A stretch of DNA of 64,000 nt from Planococcus sp. 107-1 (GTDB lineage Bacteria; Bacillota; Bacilli; Bacillales_A; Planococcaceae), in NCBI RefSeq assembly GCF_021513255.1, contig NZ_CP090977.1, positions 3,162,001 to 3,226,000 of the forward strand, read 5' to 3'. Below, piece by piece: positions 25,305 through 33,476 of the stretch. Position numbers and translations under genes: made by a program. The first letter of the stretch is position 1, and every line of letters begins with the position of its first letter. Below the pieces are notes generated by a model that was given only the letters and a program-made list of their open reading frames with translations, was not told where the DNA came from and ran no database searches.

Positions 25305-25762
25305 ACGGCGCTGCTCTTTTTTATTTCCCAGGAAATCATTTCACCTGTTTTCTTTGTTTGGCGCATGCCCGCTTTTTCCAGCACTCGGATGGAACCGATG
25401 TTATCCTTTTCTGTTTCGGCGAGCACTTTCTCTACTTTTCCGGTTTCAAAAGCCCACTCGATAAGACCTTTCACCGTTTCGGTCGCATAGCCTTTATTCC
25501 AATACCGTTCAAGCAGACCGTAGCCGATTTCAATTTCCTGATTGGCATTCGGCTTTCCTTTGAAGCCGGCATCGCCGATCACCTGCCCCGTCATTTTATC
25601 GATAACGAGCCAATGGCCCCAAGCCAAAAGCTCAGGATCTTCTTCCAATGCTTTCAAATACACCATAATTTCAGGACCGTTTTCATAGTATTGTTCTTCC
25701 AGCATTTGAAGGTGTTCCTTTTTGCATGGAATAATGTCAAGTCGCTGTGTTTCAATTTTCAT
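25301..25762 (-). CDS. GNAT family N-acetyltransferase (RimJ/RimL type)
   Basis: The 153-residue protein begins IETQRLDIIPCKKEHLQML and holds the acetyl-CoA binding motif YWNKGYATETVKGLIEWAFE, then AETEKDNIGSIRVLEKAGM, the usual R-L/R-T-R-L and N-x-x-S-x-x-[LV]-x-E-K-[AV]-G-[MF] signs of the RimJ/RimL group. It should acetylate an amino group of an unknown target. AGAAGGGG precedes the ATG. It heads the GNAT-deoxyribosyltransferase-Nudix cluster. Confidence 0.85.
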   Translation of the reverse strand: MKIETQRLDIIPCKKEHLQMLEEQYYENGPEIMVYLKALEEDPELLAWGHWLVIDKMTGQVIGDAGFKGKPNANQEIEIGYGLLERYWNKGYATETVKGLIEWAFETGKVEKVLAETEKDNIGSIRVLEKAGMRQTKKTGEMISWEIKKSSAV

Positions 25763-25965
25763 TCTTTTAACCCCTTCTTGTTGAAAAATCAGCAGTAGCC
25801 TAAATTTCTCTTTCCTTTCTTTTATTCTAACTTGAATATGTGGAAATAAATAGAATGTTTAGATATAGTTATGGGAAAGCTTTGGTAATACGTCGGAAAG
25901 GAGGCATAAGACAGTGGAAAAATTGCGCCGAATCTCTTCAAATTAAAATTTGAGGAGGAGAAAAA

Positions 25966-26376
25966 ATGGAAATTAGCTTCAGTGAAAAAAAACGGATGGA
26001 TAAAAATGAATTAAAAGCTCTTTATGAGGATGCAGAATGGTTCGCCTATACGCAGGATTTAGTGTTATTGGAAACAGCCTTGGCCCATTCACTTTACGTA
26101 TTATCCGCTTGGGACGGATCGAAACTCGCAGGCTTGGTACGAGTGGTCGGCGACGGTCTTACGATTATCTATATCCAAGACATCCTCATACTCAAAAGCC
26201 ATCAGAATCGTGGAATTGCCACCGAATTGATAGCACAGGTTATGGATAGGTATAAAACGGTACGTCAAAAAGTGCTGCTAACCGAAGAAGCACCGGACGT
26301 CCGTAATTTTTATGAAAAGAACGGATTTCAGTCATGTGACAGCGGGGAGCTTGTCGCATTTGCGAAGATGAGTTGA
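25966..26376 (+). CDS. GNAT family N-acetyltransferase
   Basis: The 136-residue protein has LAGLVRVVGDGLTIIYIQDI and the acetyl-CoA motif HQNRGIATELIAQVMDRYK (Q-x-x-G-[IV]-A-[TS]), then the C-terminal NFYEKNGFQ. It belongs to the small GNAT enzymes of unknown substrate. GAGGAGGAG precedes the ATG at 25966 and a strong terminator follows, so it stands alone. Confidence 0.85.
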   Translation: MEISFSEKKRMDKNELKALYEDAEWFAYTQDLVLLETALAHSLYVLSAWDGSKLAGLVRVVGDGLTIIYIQDILILKSHQNRGIATELIAQVMDRYKTVRQKVLLTEEAPDVRNFYEKNGFQSCDSGELVAFAKMS

Positions 26377-26384
26377 CCCCATAG

Positions 26385-26421
26385 AAAAAAGCTTATTCGA
26401 AAAATTCGAATAAGCTTTTTT
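26385..26421. terminator. Bidirectional terminator
   Basis: The 17-nt arms at 26385-26401 (AAAAAAGCTTATTCGAA) and 26405-26421 are exact complements around a 3-nt loop. It serves the GNAT gene and the convergent sdhB-like gene. Confidence 0.85.
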
Positions 26422-26447
26422 TTGCAACAATTCTTGCTTTATTCCCT

Positions 26448-27215
26448 TTAAACCATACTGTCGCTTCCGAAGAAATTGCGGAACATTTGGATGGTTGTAT
26501 CACGGTTCATCGATGCGATGGAAGTTGTTAAAGGGATGCCTTTAGGACAGACTTCCACACAGTTTTGTGCCATGCCGCATTCCTGTATACCGCCTGGCCC
26601 CATCAGTAAATTCAATCGCTCATCTTTATTCAAGGCACCCGTTGGATGCGCGTTCATCAAGCGTACTTGGGAGATCGGGGCTGCCCCAATATAGTCGGAT
26701 TTATCGTTGACATTTGGGCACGCCTCCAAACAGACCCCGCATGTCATGCATTTGGATAATTCGTAAGCCCATTGGCGTTTGCGTTCCGGCATGCGCGGAC
26801 CTTCACCAAGCTCATAGGTTCCATCAATGGGAATCCACGCCTTCAATTTTTTTAAGGTGTCGAACATCGTGTTCCGATTGACTATCAAATCACGAATGAC
26901 CGGGAATTTTTTCATTGGCTGCAGCCGAATAGGTTGTTCCAGCTGATCGACTAACGCGGTACAGGATTGGCGTGCATAGCCATTGATGACCATCGAGCAG
27001 GCTCCACATACTTCCTCCAGGCAGCTCATTTCCCATGCGACTGGTGTGGTTTTTTCCCCTTCCATATTTATCGGGTTGCGCCGAATTTCCATTAAGGCAG
27101 AAATCACATTCATATTCAGGCGATACGGCAATTCGAATTTCTCCCAGTAGATTTTTCCTTTGGGTACATTTCGGCGTTCAATCTCGAATATGACTGTTTT
27201 CGCTCCTTCACCCAC
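26448..27215 (-). CDS. sdhB: Succinate dehydrogenase iron-sulfur subunit
   Basis: The 255-residue protein carries the three cluster motifs of SdhB: the [2Fe-2S] site SCLEEVCGACSMVINGYARQ with its last Cys beyond, the [4Fe-4S] site CMTCGVCLEACP, and the combined site CGMAQNCVEVCPKGIPL. Length is normal for the family (about 253). It passes electrons from the flavoprotein SdhA to the membrane anchor. The start is GTG at 27215 after AGGAG. No sdhA or sdhC lies next to it, which is unusual because the three are normally one operon. The neighbours are a GNAT gene and a small divergent gene. Confidence 0.92.
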   Translation of the reverse strand: MGEGAKTVIFEIERRNVPKGKIYWEKFELPYRLNMNVISALMEIRRNPINMEGEKTTPVAWEMSCLEEVCGACSMVINGYARQSCTALVDQLEQPIRLQPMKKFPVIRDLIVNRNTMFDTLKKLKAWIPIDGTYELGEGPRMPERKRQWAYELSKCMTCGVCLEACPNVNDKSDYIGAAPISQVRLMNAHPTGALNKDERLNLLMGPGGIQECGMAQNCVEVCPKGIPLTTSIASMNRDTTIQMFRNFFGSDSMV

Positions 27216-27288
27216 AACAAATCCACTCCTTCTTTGGTTTGAAGTACCTTAATCATACCATATTTATCAGAATATTTTGAAATTATGA

Positions 27289-27294
27289 TATAAT
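27289..27294 (+). promoter_or_regulatory. Candidate -10 box (TATAAT) in the sdhB/small-gene divergent region
   Basis: A perfect TATAAT at 27289-27294 lies 82 bp upstream of the small gene at 27376; the -35 is weak. A 6-bp hairpin (ATCCGT 27307-27312, ACGGAT 27323-27328) lies in the leader. Confidence 0.35.
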
Positions 27295-27375
27295 AAAGAA
27301 AGAGGTATCCGTCTGTAACTGAACGGATCTTATTACACCTTTTAGGCATAAATGACAAATCGAGGAGGAAATAAA

Positions 27376-27561
27376 ATGAGAAAGCAACATCAAGCTGCTT
27401 TAGACCGCTTTAATGCAGTGGACCGGATGATTAATGAAGGCTTAGGCAGCGGTACAATCAATCCTGCCTATGCAAATGCTCATTTAAAGTTGAAAGAGAA
27501 ACAGGAAGCGCAGCTACTTGCCGCTTTACAGCACGCTCCCTTGGAAAAGAAGGGAAAATAA
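27376..27561 (+). CDS. Small basic protein of unknown function
   Basis: The 61-residue protein (MRKQHQAALDRFNAVDRMIN at its start) is helical and hydrophilic, with a Lys/Glu/Gln-rich middle and a basic end, LEKKGK. GAGGAGG precedes the ATG at 27376. It is divergent from the sdhB-like gene and ends before a terminator. No family recognised; the strong ribosome site and codon pattern support a real gene. Confidence 0.65.
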   Translation: MRKQHQAALDRFNAVDRMINEGLGSGTINPAYANAHLKLKEKQEAQLLAALQHAPLEKKGK

Positions 27562-27600
27562 TAAATGAGCATGGTTCTTCGCAAGCGAAGAAGTCTGTGA

Positions 27601-27648
27601 AAAAGACGTCTATCCACTATCAGGCAAGGTTGGGGATAAACGTCTTTT
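27601..27648. terminator. Terminator between convergent genes
   Basis: AAAAGACGT plus CTATCC (27601-27615) pairs with GGATAA plus ACGTCTTTT (27634-27648). Confidence 0.65.
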
Positions 27649-27660
27649 GTTTGAGCGGTT

Positions 27661-28344
27661 TTAATTAACATCTTCTATTGTCAGTTCTTGTTCTGGTGAA
27701 ATGCTCACGTATTCGTATATTTCTTCTCCGTCCACCACATTGCGATAACCTACTTCAGCTGTGTGGTAATTGATGGACTCGCCGTTTAGCTCTTGTTGGA
27801 TTGTTTTGCTTTGCTGCAGCATTTGATCTTTCGTCAATTCGCCTTTATCAATTTCCAGCATGATAAGCATCGGCTTTGGCGTTTCGAGCTCCGGTGTCCA
27901 TTTGTCGGCTCCGTCGTGATAAACTTCTACATCTGTAGATACACTTTCAACTTCTGGAACTTTTTTCTGGAGAAGCGTCAGAATGTGCTCCTCTGCCTGT
28001 GCATTTAACTTGCTTGATGCCTCTTTATCGATCTTGGAAAAATGGATGGTATCTCCCAGGATTTCGTACGGCTCCATAGCGGAAACATAGATTTTATAAG
28101 TGGTTTCAACCGCGGCGGAATCCTGCTCGACTACTGTAAAGCGGAACGTAGCATCGCTCCAGCCATAGTCTGCCGACTGCTTGATCTTATAGTCCATATC
28201 CGGATAGTTTTCTTCCAAATACGCTTCCAAGCTTTCCTTCGCCTTGTTTTTTTCGATGGGATTTCCGCTCATCTGAATGTAAGCAAAAATCACGGCGCCA
28301 ATCAATAAAACCGCAATTCCGCCGTATAATAGTTTCTTTTTCAT
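27661..28344 (-). CDS. Membrane-anchored protein of an ECF operon (YfjL-like)
   Basis: The 227-residue protein has one N-terminal anchor helix (LLYGGIAVLLIGAVIFAYIQ) and an extracytoplasmic domain with mixed strands and helices. KAKESLEAYLEENYPDMDYK near residue 35 recalls YfjL-like proteins. The ATG at 28344 follows GAGAGGAAC and lies 3 bp after the anti-sigma stop, so it is the third gene of the sigma operon. It may modify envelope stress signalling; this is inference from position. Confidence 0.65.
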   Translation of the reverse strand: MKKKLLYGGIAVLLIGAVIFAYIQMSGNPIEKNKAKESLEAYLEENYPDMDYKIKQSADYGWSDATFRFTVVEQDSAAVETTYKIYVSAMEPYEILGDTIHFSKIDKEASSKLNAQAEEHILTLLQKKVPEVESVSTDVEVYHDGADKWTPELETPKPMLIMLEIDKGELTKDQMLQQSKTIQQELNGESINYHTAEVGYRNVVDGEEIYEYVSISPEQELTIEDVN

Positions 28345-28346
28345 GA

Positions 28347-28895
28347 TCAATGTTCCTCTCTTATTTTAAGGATGCAAAAGCCGATGGCGATTCCGATAAA
28401 CGTAAACACGAGATGGACAGTTAAAGAAAACAGTGATAATTGCAGAGCTTCCGAAAAGCTCTCCGCATAAAATTCGCCGAACCAGTCCGTCATGTAAAGC
28501 AAGCAATTCCAAATGAAATTCGGGACGCCTGCAAGCAAAACGGCAACAAGCACCGAACGATAAAACAGGTAAGTCGCCGCTCCTAAAATGGCATAGGTCA
28601 GGATAAAAGTTTTGTTGTCATTTATGATGGTCGTGCTCATTGCAAGTATAAAGGCGATGGCCACGAAGAAAATTTGGATCGTTGTTAAACGCACGGTTAT
28701 TTTCTGGATCATTTTCTTTGAAGAAGCCCCCGGTTTTACGTGTGCAGGCAGCGGAATTTGCGACTGCTCCGCAATTCGGCGGCATTCTTCACAGCTTTGC
28801 ACATGCTCTTCCAGAAATTTTTTCGTTTCCTCTTGAAGCAATTCCTCTTCGTATAAAGGCAGCAAATCCTGTACGATTGCACAATCTTTGTTCAT
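28347..28895 (-). CDS. Anti-sigma factor with zf-HC2 domain
   Basis: The 182-residue protein starts with a zinc-finger anti-sigma domain: C5, then H31-x3-C35-x2-C38 in EEHVQSCEECRR. Four membrane helices follow (starting near residues 70, 95, 115 and 150), unlike the single-helix anti-sigma at 4481. It should sequester the co-transcribed ECF sigma factor. GGAGGTG precedes the ATG, which overlaps the sigma stop codon. Confidence 0.85.
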   Translation of the reverse strand: MNKDCAIVQDLLPLYEEELLQEETKKFLEEHVQSCEECRRIAEQSQIPLPAHVKPGASSKKMIQKITVRLTTIQIFFVAIAFILAMSTTIINDNKTFILTYAILGAATYLFYRSVLVAVLLAGVPNFIWNCLLYMTDWFGEFYAESFSEALQLSLFSLTVHLVFTFIGIAIGFCILKIREEH

Positions 28896-29386
28896 AAAGT
28901 CACCTCCATCATTTTTTGAATCCTCAATTTCAACCGGTGAAAAGTAACGCGTGCGTAGTTTTCGGATTTGCCGATCAGCACGCTAATTTCTGCAAAGCTC
29001 AATTCTCCGTATATCCGCAGAAGTAAAATTTCCCTCGCCGCATCATCGAGTTTCGAGATATGATGCAGCAGCATTTTTGCATCTTCATTGATTTCCGTTA
29101 ACTCTTCGACCGAGTGGATGTCTGCTTCCGGAATCGCTGCTAGCTTTTCCATCAAATTTTGCTGATATTTGTTTTTGCGGTAAAACTTTTTCAAGAGGTT
29201 GTTCGCAATGGCGAACATCCATGTCGATAAAGTGGACTCGCCATTGAATGACGCAATATTTTTGCACGCCTCGTAAAACGTATCGTGGCAGAGATCCTGT
29301 GAGGTTGCCCGATTGCCTGTTTTGGCGTAAAAGAATGCATAGATTTTCGGTTGGATTTCTTCATACTCCTTTTCAAGCTGGTTCAT
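28892..29386 (-). CDS. ECF-type RNA polymerase sigma factor
   Basis: The 164-residue protein has region 2 (SQDLCHDTFYEACKNIASFN, then STWMFAIANNLLKKFYR) and region 4 with a helix-turn-helix ending GKSENYARVTFHRLKLRI. The GKS-x3-ARVTFHR block is shared with the ECF factor at 5124, so the two are of one subgroup. The ATG at 29386 (MNQLEKEYEE) follows GTGAGGG. It leads an operon with an anti-sigma factor and an anchored protein. A TTGTAACGAAAT motif lies upstream. Confidence 0.9.
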   Translation of the reverse strand: MNQLEKEYEEIQPKIYAFFYAKTGNRATSQDLCHDTFYEACKNIASFNGESTLSTWMFAIANNLLKKFYRKNKYQQNLMEKLAAIPEADIHSVEELTEINEDAKMLLHHISKLDDAAREILLLRIYGELSFAEISVLIGKSENYARVTFHRLKLRIQKMMEVTL

Positions 29387-29433
29387 GGCGGCCCTCACTT
29401 TCCCTGTTCTTAGTATTAATACCTTGGCCTTCT

Positions 29434-29445
29434 ATTTCGTTACAA
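29434..29445 (-). promoter_or_regulatory. TTGTAACGAAAT motif upstream of ECF sigma gene (copy 2)
   Basis: The 12-mer is identical to that at 5659-5670 and lies 48-59 bp upstream of the sigma start at 29386. Shared position and sequence suggest a common ECF promoter element. Confidence 0.4.
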
Positions 29446-29534
29446 TTATTTTAAAATTAATTTTCCTTCTATCATTTCAACGATTTCTCTAGAATAAAGT
29501 TTTAAAAATGTTTTGTATACCCTAGCCCAAAAAG

Positions 29535-29575
29535 AAAAGGAGTAATCCCAAATCACTCTTGGGATTACTCCTTTT
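29535..29575 (-). terminator. Terminator of the cytidine deaminase gene
   Basis: Perfect 17-nt arms at 29535-29551 (AAAAGGAGTAATCCCAA) and 29559-29575 lie 27 bp past the cdd stop. Confidence 0.85.
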
Positions 29576-29601
29576 CTCTAATTCCTTTGATGGTCCAGAT
29601 C

Positions 29602-29999
29602 TTACATTTCTAAATCTAAGAAAGCATATGGCAATAATTCTTTTAGCTTTAATTCCAATATTTCTTTCTTCTCATTCGTTAAATAAACCGGCATTTCAGG
29701 CGAGAAAAACTCCGCCATAACCTGTCTGCAAATGCTGCAAGGCGGAAGGTAGTCTTCCGTGTTCCCCGCTACTGCAATCGCCTGGAAATCGCCTTTTTTG
29801 TATCCTTGCGCTACGGCTGTGAAAATAGCGGTTCTCTCAGCGCAATTTGTGGCGCCTAAAGACACGTTCTCCACGTTTACGCCGTTGATAACGGTTCCAT
29901 CTTTCATCAATAAAGCGGCTCCTACCGGAAATTTCGAATAGGGAATGTATGCTTTTTCTTTCATCCGCGAGCGCTTTCCATCAATTGTTCTTTATTCAT
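29602..29999 (-). pseudogene. cdd: Cytidine deaminase, frameshifted near its start
   Basis: The main frame holds the cytidine deaminase motifs: NCAERTAIF (zinc Cys and catalytic Glu) and PPCSICRQVMAEF (two zinc Cys). It recycles cytidine and deoxycytidine to uridines. The open frame begins only at 29964 without a ribosome site and lacks the first helix. Upstream, an ATG at 29999 after GGATGGAG encodes MNKEQLMESAR, the normal family start, but in another frame. One base missing near the CC at 29965-29966 would join them. With the base restored the length is about 132 residues, as usual. Probably intact in the living cell. Confidence 0.78.
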
Positions 30000-30407
30000 A
30001 ATCTCCATCCTTTTCATAGAAGAATGAACTTTTCACAGTTCCCTGGACGCCAACACACAGTTGGCAGGACTATTGATTTTACAGTCTATTGGAAAAATAG
30101 TCAATTGTGTTAAAGCTTATTTGCTTTATTTTTTTGCAGCTTACTGAAGGTTAATTTCATTTAACTAAATAAAAAAGTGAAACTTCCAGATAATTCTATA
30201 CGTAGTAGACAGTAGAAAGAACTTCTTCATGAGGCAGTGATTTTATATAAAAATCATACTTCTGAAAGTCTGAAAGCAATTGGATTTTTGGAAGGATCAT
30301 ACTGATTGATTAAAAAGATTCAAAATTCGATGCTATTACACCAATCGGTTACGTAGGAATTTTTAAAACAAGAGTAAACGCAGCGTCCAACCAAAGGAGG
30401 AATTTCA
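30000..30407. other. Intergenic region without a confident gene
   Basis: These 408 bp carry the divergent promoters of cdd and the small gene at 30408. A 23-codon in-frame stretch near 30230-30303 ends AIGFLEGSY and could be a remnant of an acetyltransferase-like gene, but it is too short to call. Nothing else is supported. Confidence 0.4.
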
Positions 30408-30641
30408 ATGGCTTATGCAGTTGGTTTTATTGCGATAATAATTATCTTCGGTTTGCTGGCAGATCGGCGCTCTTCTGAACAAGCGAAATTCAGAAAAACC
30501 AAATCCTCGACTTCCAGTAGTTCGAGTGATTATCATGGAGACTACGAGGAAAAAGACAATAGATGGGGCAGTGAAGATTCGAGTCATTACGACGGCGGAT
30601 CCGATGGAGGATCTGATGGTGGCGGCGGTGGCGGTGATTAA
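30408..30641 (+). CDS. Small membrane protein with a Ser- and Gly-rich tail
   Basis: The 77-residue product has one membrane helix (VGFIAIIIIFGLLA), a Ser-rich linker (KSSTSSSSSD), an acidic stretch, and a glycine tail ending GGSDGGGGGGD. AAAGGAGG precedes the ATG. The low-complexity, probably external or flexible tail is the striking feature. No family assigned. It stands alone. Confidence 0.65.
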   Translation: MAYAVGFIAIIIIFGLLADRRSSEQAKFRKTKSSTSSSSSDYHGDYEEKDNRWGSEDSSHYDGGSDGGSDGGGGGGD

Positions 30642-30809
30642 TTCCACTCTTTTTGTCATAGGATAACTAAATTTTGTGAAGAGATCACTGGATCATAGCT
30701 GATTGAGGTCTGGAGAAAATCCATCCTATCATAGAAATATAAAGAACCTTTTACATTTGATCATAAAAAAGAACCGTTCGAGACAGTTCTCAAAGAAAAA
30801 GATATTCAA

Positions 30810-31178
30810 TTATTCAAGAGATGCCACACTTTTCTCATCAAACCTTCTGCTCACTACCGATTTTTTATCCATATCTACAAATAGGACAAGATTTCCTTTG
30901 GATGGGGTTTCCGTATGGTTGTAAGTAACTTTGTAAAGAATTTTTTTCGAATAAGCGGGATCAATTACACTTTTGATGTAATCATCCACTGCCGCGATTT
31001 CCACTTCTGAATCTTTTGGGCTTATTGGAATCAACGATTCCTCCTCATCTGTTAAATCATTATAGGCAACAAGCTGAATCGGCTGTTCAGGCGGACCTAA
31101 GCCTGAGTCATACCAGCTCCAGGCACCTGCAACTAATGCAGTGAGAATGAGGATGTGGACAATCGGGTTGTTTTTCAC
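30810..31178 (-). CDS. Membrane-anchored or secreted hypothetical protein
   Basis: The 122-residue protein starts with a short hydrophobic helix (IVHILILTALVAGAWSWY), which may be an anchor or a signal peptide. The acidic domain that follows contains KKILYKVTYNHTETPSKGN near residues 78-96. The ATG at 31178 is preceded by AAAGGAGG. I do not recognise a family. Confidence 0.6.
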   Translation of the reverse strand: MKNNPIVHILILTALVAGAWSWYDSGLGPPEQPIQLVAYNDLTDEEESLIPISPKDSEVEIAAVDDYIKSVIDPAYSKKILYKVTYNHTETPSKGNLVLFVDMDKKSVVSRRFDEKSVASLE

Positions 31179-31267
31179 TATGTAAGACCTCCTTTATTCC
31201 GATTAGACATTAAAACTCTGAAGAAAGTTTCAACTTAACTTTCCCACTGAAAAAAGGAAATGTTTGG

Positions 31268-31273
31268 TATAAT
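31268..31273 (+). promoter_or_regulatory. Extended -10 promoter box (TGGTATAAT)
   Basis: TGG directly followed by TATAAT (31268-31273) fits an extended -10 element, 31 bp upstream of the ATG at 31305. Confidence 0.4.
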
Positions 31274-31304
31274 GGATTTCTATCAAACTAGACGGAGGCA
31301 ATCC

Positions 31305-31601
31305 ATGGACTTTATCAACTCTTTAGACCCTTTCCTGTTTCAGCTCGTCATTCTTCCTGTTGTAGTCATTGGGTTAGGCATCGTCGTATCTCTCGTAACC
31401 GGAAAGATTTTTGTCGGTCCATTGGTCACGCTTCTATTAAATCTGGCGTTTGAAACTTGGTATTTCACTAGCTACGATTTTGACGTAGGGCTCTATTACT
31501 CTCCTTGGAACCTAATACTGCCCGCTATCTCACTGGTTTTTTGCTGGATTGTTGTATCTGTTAGAAAACAAATCATTAACGTAAGACAGGCGGACGTATA
31601 A
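31305..31601 (+). CDS. DUF2651 family membrane protein
   Basis: The 98-residue protein starts MDFINSLDPFLFQLVILPVV and has three to four helices, including GKIFVGPLVTLLLNLAFETW and a last one NLILPAISLVFCWIVVS. The F-L-x(4)-P-x(3)-I-x-L-G start and P-L-x-T block match DUF2651. Function unknown. The start at 31305 follows GGAGGC; the longer frame to 31260 lacks a ribosome site. A terminator follows. Confidence 0.7.
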   Translation: MDFINSLDPFLFQLVILPVVVIGLGIVVSLVTGKIFVGPLVTLLLNLAFETWYFTSYDFDVGLYYSPWNLILPAISLVFCWIVVSVRKQIINVRQADV

Positions 31602-31615
31602 TAGCCGCCTGTCTT
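31583..31615. terminator. Terminator between convergent genes
   Basis: AAGACAGGCGG (31583-31593) and CCGCCTGTCTT (31605-31615) are exact complements, followed by TATTTTTCTT. Confidence 0.8.
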
Positions 31616-31630
31616 TATTTTTCTTCATGA

Positions 31631-32263
31631 TTAATGAGCTTCAAGCAGTTTCGTCTGCAATCCGTCCTGATCTTCAAATTGAATCGAGCCGATCTTCCCT
31701 TCCTCTGGTACCATGGCATTCCCCGCGAAATTGAATTCTTCGGTTTCTGCTTTGTTTGTATAAGTCACCTGGAATGTGAAATCGTATAAAGTCGGCTCCT
31801 GTTCATTCTGCGTAACTTCGATAGCGGCCGGCATCAGTTGATAATCCCCTTCATAAACACTGTACATAAAAGCAGGAGCGGTATTGATGAAATTCACGTA
31901 GCCGTTATCCGTGAAATACCCCGCATAAATTTCTTCCATGTATGCCGTAAACTCTTGATATACCGGCTCTTCCATCAATGCATCAAAATTTGCAGGATCT
32001 TTGATCTGGCTTTGCGCGATCATCGTCGCCTGCCGCAGCTTCCGGTAATCATTATCCGGCGCCGTAAACTCCTTTTCAATCACCGCTTGAACCGCTTCTC
32101 TATTGCGATCTATCTCTTCTGTCGCATCCGGAACTTCCGTTTCTTTTTCTACCGCTTTCGGCGAACATCCCGCGATGAATAAACCTACCAGACTTAATAA
32201 TAAGAATGTCCTGATCGTATTTTTAACAAACCCCTTTGTAAACATATCCATCCATATCCCCAT
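31631..32263 (-). CDS. Lipoprotein, paralogue of the protein at 55104
   Basis: The 210-residue precursor has a signal peptide and lipobox FIAGC. The mature part begins with an acidic spacer, then NREAVQAVIEKEFTAPDNDY. Later YAGYFTDNGYVNF and YDFTFQVTYTNKAE are close to YAPYFTEKGYDVF and YNFTFQVTYTNPNK in the protein at 55104-55721. The pair defines a small family of unknown function with a helical first half and a beta second half. Several starts are possible; the ATG at 32263 has AGAGGTG 9 nt upstream. It is a single gene. Confidence 0.72.
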   Translation of the reverse strand: MGIWMDMFTKGFVKNTIRTFLLLSLVGLFIAGCSPKAVEKETEVPDATEEIDRNREAVQAVIEKEFTAPDNDYRKLRQATMIAQSQIKDPANFDALMEEPVYQEFTAYMEEIYAGYFTDNGYVNFINTAPAFMYSVYEGDYQLMPAAIEVTQNEQEPTLYDFTFQVTYTNKAETEEFNFAGNAMVPEEGKIGSIQFEDQDGLQTKLLEAH

Positions 32264-32314
32264 CTCTCTTTTCACCTCTTTTTAATACGTAAAAATTTCT
32301 ATAAAGATTCAGAA

Positions 32315-32349
32315 AATAAAAAAAGAAACGGTTTATCGCGGACCGTTTC
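32315..32349 (-). terminator. Terminator of the membrane gene at 32366
   Basis: GAAACGGT (32325-32332) pairs with ACCGTTTC (32342-32349), followed on the minus strand by a T7 run. Confidence 0.65.
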
Positions 32350-32365
32350 TTCACTGAAATAAGTT

Positions 32366-32665
32366 CTAAGACCAGACAGAAATAATATATTTTAAAACCT
32401 TATGACGGAATAAAACAAAAGGCGTGATAATCGCTGCAAAACCGGCAACAAAAAAACCGATGGCGTAAAACTGAATATCACTCGTAAGGACTCGATCATT
32501 TATTTCAAAGAAAAGAAAATACACACCGATGCCTGCCCCGTCCACGTGCTTCATGCTATCGAGTAAATGGAACCCCTCTCTCATTAATAGAAATGCAAGG
32601 ACAAAAAAGAAGAAAAATCCGCCTATCTTTACCAATTTGTGATGGACTATATGTGCATTCTGCAT
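32366..32665 (-). CDS. Two- or three-helix membrane protein of unknown function
   Basis: The 99-residue product has an N-terminal helix IGGFFFFFVLAFLLMREGF, a middle helix with GIGVYFLFFEI, and a C-terminal helix FYAIGFFVAGFAAIITPFVL. The ATG at 32665 follows TTGGAGGAATT. No family recognised. Confidence 0.6.
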   Translation of the reverse strand: MQNAHIVHHKLVKIGGFFFFFVLAFLLMREGFHLLDSMKHVDGAGIGVYFLFFEINDRVLTSDIQFYAIGFFVAGFAAIITPFVLFRHKVLKYIISVWS

Positions 32666-32941
32666 GCTAATTCCTCCAAATCTTGAGAGTGGTTTCATCT
32701 AATTGTATTTATAGGCATATTGGTATCCTTACAGGTAAATCTTTTGAGAAAAGAGCTGTGAAATCTTTACAGGCAACTTTCACATCCAATAAAAACTCTA
32801 TTGTTTTAGATGAAAATGAAACTTTCTTAGATATAACCAGTATAGTAGGGTAAGGAATTATAAATTCCATTATTCAATGTATCCGGAATTTTAAAAGCTT
32901 CTGTTCTAAAATCATTAACGAATTTGGGAAGGATGAATAAA

Positions 32942-33331
32942 ATGGATAGTCTAATGAAAAAGAGAGTAAAAGGCATTTTGATTGATACCGTATTTTCCAC
33001 AGCTGTGTCTGCGGCAGTGGAGCAAGTTGTGAAGAAGAAAATAAAAAACAGCTTTGTCCAAACGGTTGCAGCACCGGCTCTTGCATTATACGGATTGGAA
33101 TACGCACAGCTGCGCAGAAGCGGCCAGACCATCGGGCAAAAAGCTGCGGGCATCAAAGTTCAAAGTGAAAACGGAGGAGAACTGACGCCTGAACAGATTA
33201 TAAAACGAATGGTTCACCGTGATACCATCAGTTCTCTCCTGTATTTTAAAGATCGAAAAACATACAATGCCTCAAGCGGCGCGAAATTCCCGCATGACGT
33301 GTATGCAGAAACCGTTGTAAAAGAAGTCTAA
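32942..33331 (+). CDS. RDD family membrane protein
   Basis: The 129-residue protein starts MDSLMKKRVKGILIDTVFST (the R-x-x-A-x-x-I-D of RDD proteins, here R-V-K-G-I-L-I-D). Later come RRSGQTIGQKAAGIKVQ and the C-terminal RDTISSLLYFKDRKTYN. RDD proteins are small membrane proteins of unsettled function, some of them ion antiporters. It is shorter in its helices than typical members. The ATG at 32942 follows AAGGATG. Confidence 0.72.
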   Translation: MDSLMKKRVKGILIDTVFSTAVSAAVEQVVKKKIKNSFVQTVAAPALALYGLEYAQLRRSGQTIGQKAAGIKVQSENGGELTPEQIIKRMVHRDTISSLLYFKDRKTYNASSGAKFPHDVYAETVVKEV

Positions 33332-33350
33332 AATGGATGAATACATAGAG

Positions 33351-33395
33351 GTTGTCTCAAAAGTCTTGGAAATGACTTTTAGGACAGCCCTTTTT
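33351..33395 (+). terminator. Terminator of the RDD gene
   Basis: GTTGTCTCAAAAGTC (33351-33365) pairs, with mismatches, with GACTTTTAGGACAGCC (33374-33389), then six T follow. Confidence 0.65.
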
Positions 33396-33476
33396 ATTTT
33401 ATATAAGTATTGGACACCTGATTAAAATTCCCTAGCACAAAACTGTTCCTCTACTATATAACCGCGCGCTCTCCAC

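Noticed and set aside
30230..30303. Short in-frame stretch ending AIGFLEGSY
   Set aside because: At 23 codons it may be a remnant of an acetyltransferase, but it is too short to distinguish from chance.
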